From the NCBI GenBank assembly GCA_002279765.1, contig NCCR01000280.1:1-5641 (forward strand): 5,641 nt of DNA, given 5' to 3'. Below, piece by piece: positions 5,641 to 5,641 of this stretch. The translations under genes were made by a program, and so were the position numbers. Each line of letters opens with the position of its first letter. Within the stretch, counting starts at the first letter, position 1. Source of the stretch: Verrucomicrobia bacterium 12-59-8. Its GTDB lineage: Bacteria; Verrucomicrobiota; Verrucomicrobiae; Verrucomicrobiales; Verrucomicrobiaceae. The notes beneath the pieces are model-generated. The model had not been told where the DNA came from. It ran no database searches and saw only the letters and a list, made by a program, of their open reading frames with translations.

Positions 5641-5641
5641 G

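Overview
This 5.6 kb window comes from a high-GC bacterial chromosome or plasmid. Its centre is a two-gene minus-strand operon: a cytoplasmic-looking AAA+ ATPase (3459-4442) followed by a large subtilisin-like serine protease (878-3448). The domain content, gene order and tight spacing match the ATPase-subtilase pairs that I recall being annotated as anti-phage or anti-mobile-element modules (IteA/IteS-type). The names come from memory and no database was consulted.

Region by region: positions 2-154 hold the last 50 codons of a plus-strand gene that resembles the C-terminal winged-helix tail of Fic-domain proteins. Positions 155-545 have no confident gene, only a weak 77-codon minus-strand candidate (237-470). 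Positions 546-767 carry a strongly coding-like plus-strand reading frame that ends in a proper stop but has no start, so it looks like the 3' remnant of a broken gene. Positions 878-4442 hold the protease-ATPase operon. Positions 4443-4612 hold its probable promoter, a short direct repeat and a run of ten C. Positions 4613-5260 encode a 215-residue DnaC/IstB/DnaA-like ATP-binding protein on the minus strand. Positions 5261-5580 are non-coding and rich in seven-base repeats, including a 17-bp inverted repeat. Positions 5581-5640 may be the last codons of another minus-strand gene.

Base composition changes along the window. A 60-base sample in the DnaC/IstB-like gene (4741-4800) is 73% G+C and one in the Fic-like tail (61-120) is 62%, while a sample in the protease (2041-2100) is 50%. 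With the broken gene beside it, this suggests that the operon was acquired horizontally and sits in an accessory region. High GC, weak ribosome binding sites and seven-base intergenic repeats would suit Verrucomicrobiota such as Prosthecobacter, or Planctomycetota, but that is a low-confidence guess.

How the genes may work together (inference): the ATPase is translated first and the protease start follows its stop by ten bases, so the two are probably made in a fixed ratio. An AAA+ sensor or remodeller that controls or feeds a cytoplasmic subtilase is the simplest model. The DnaC/IstB-like gene upstream is on the same strand but separated by 170 bases that contain a likely promoter, so it is probably an independent unit.
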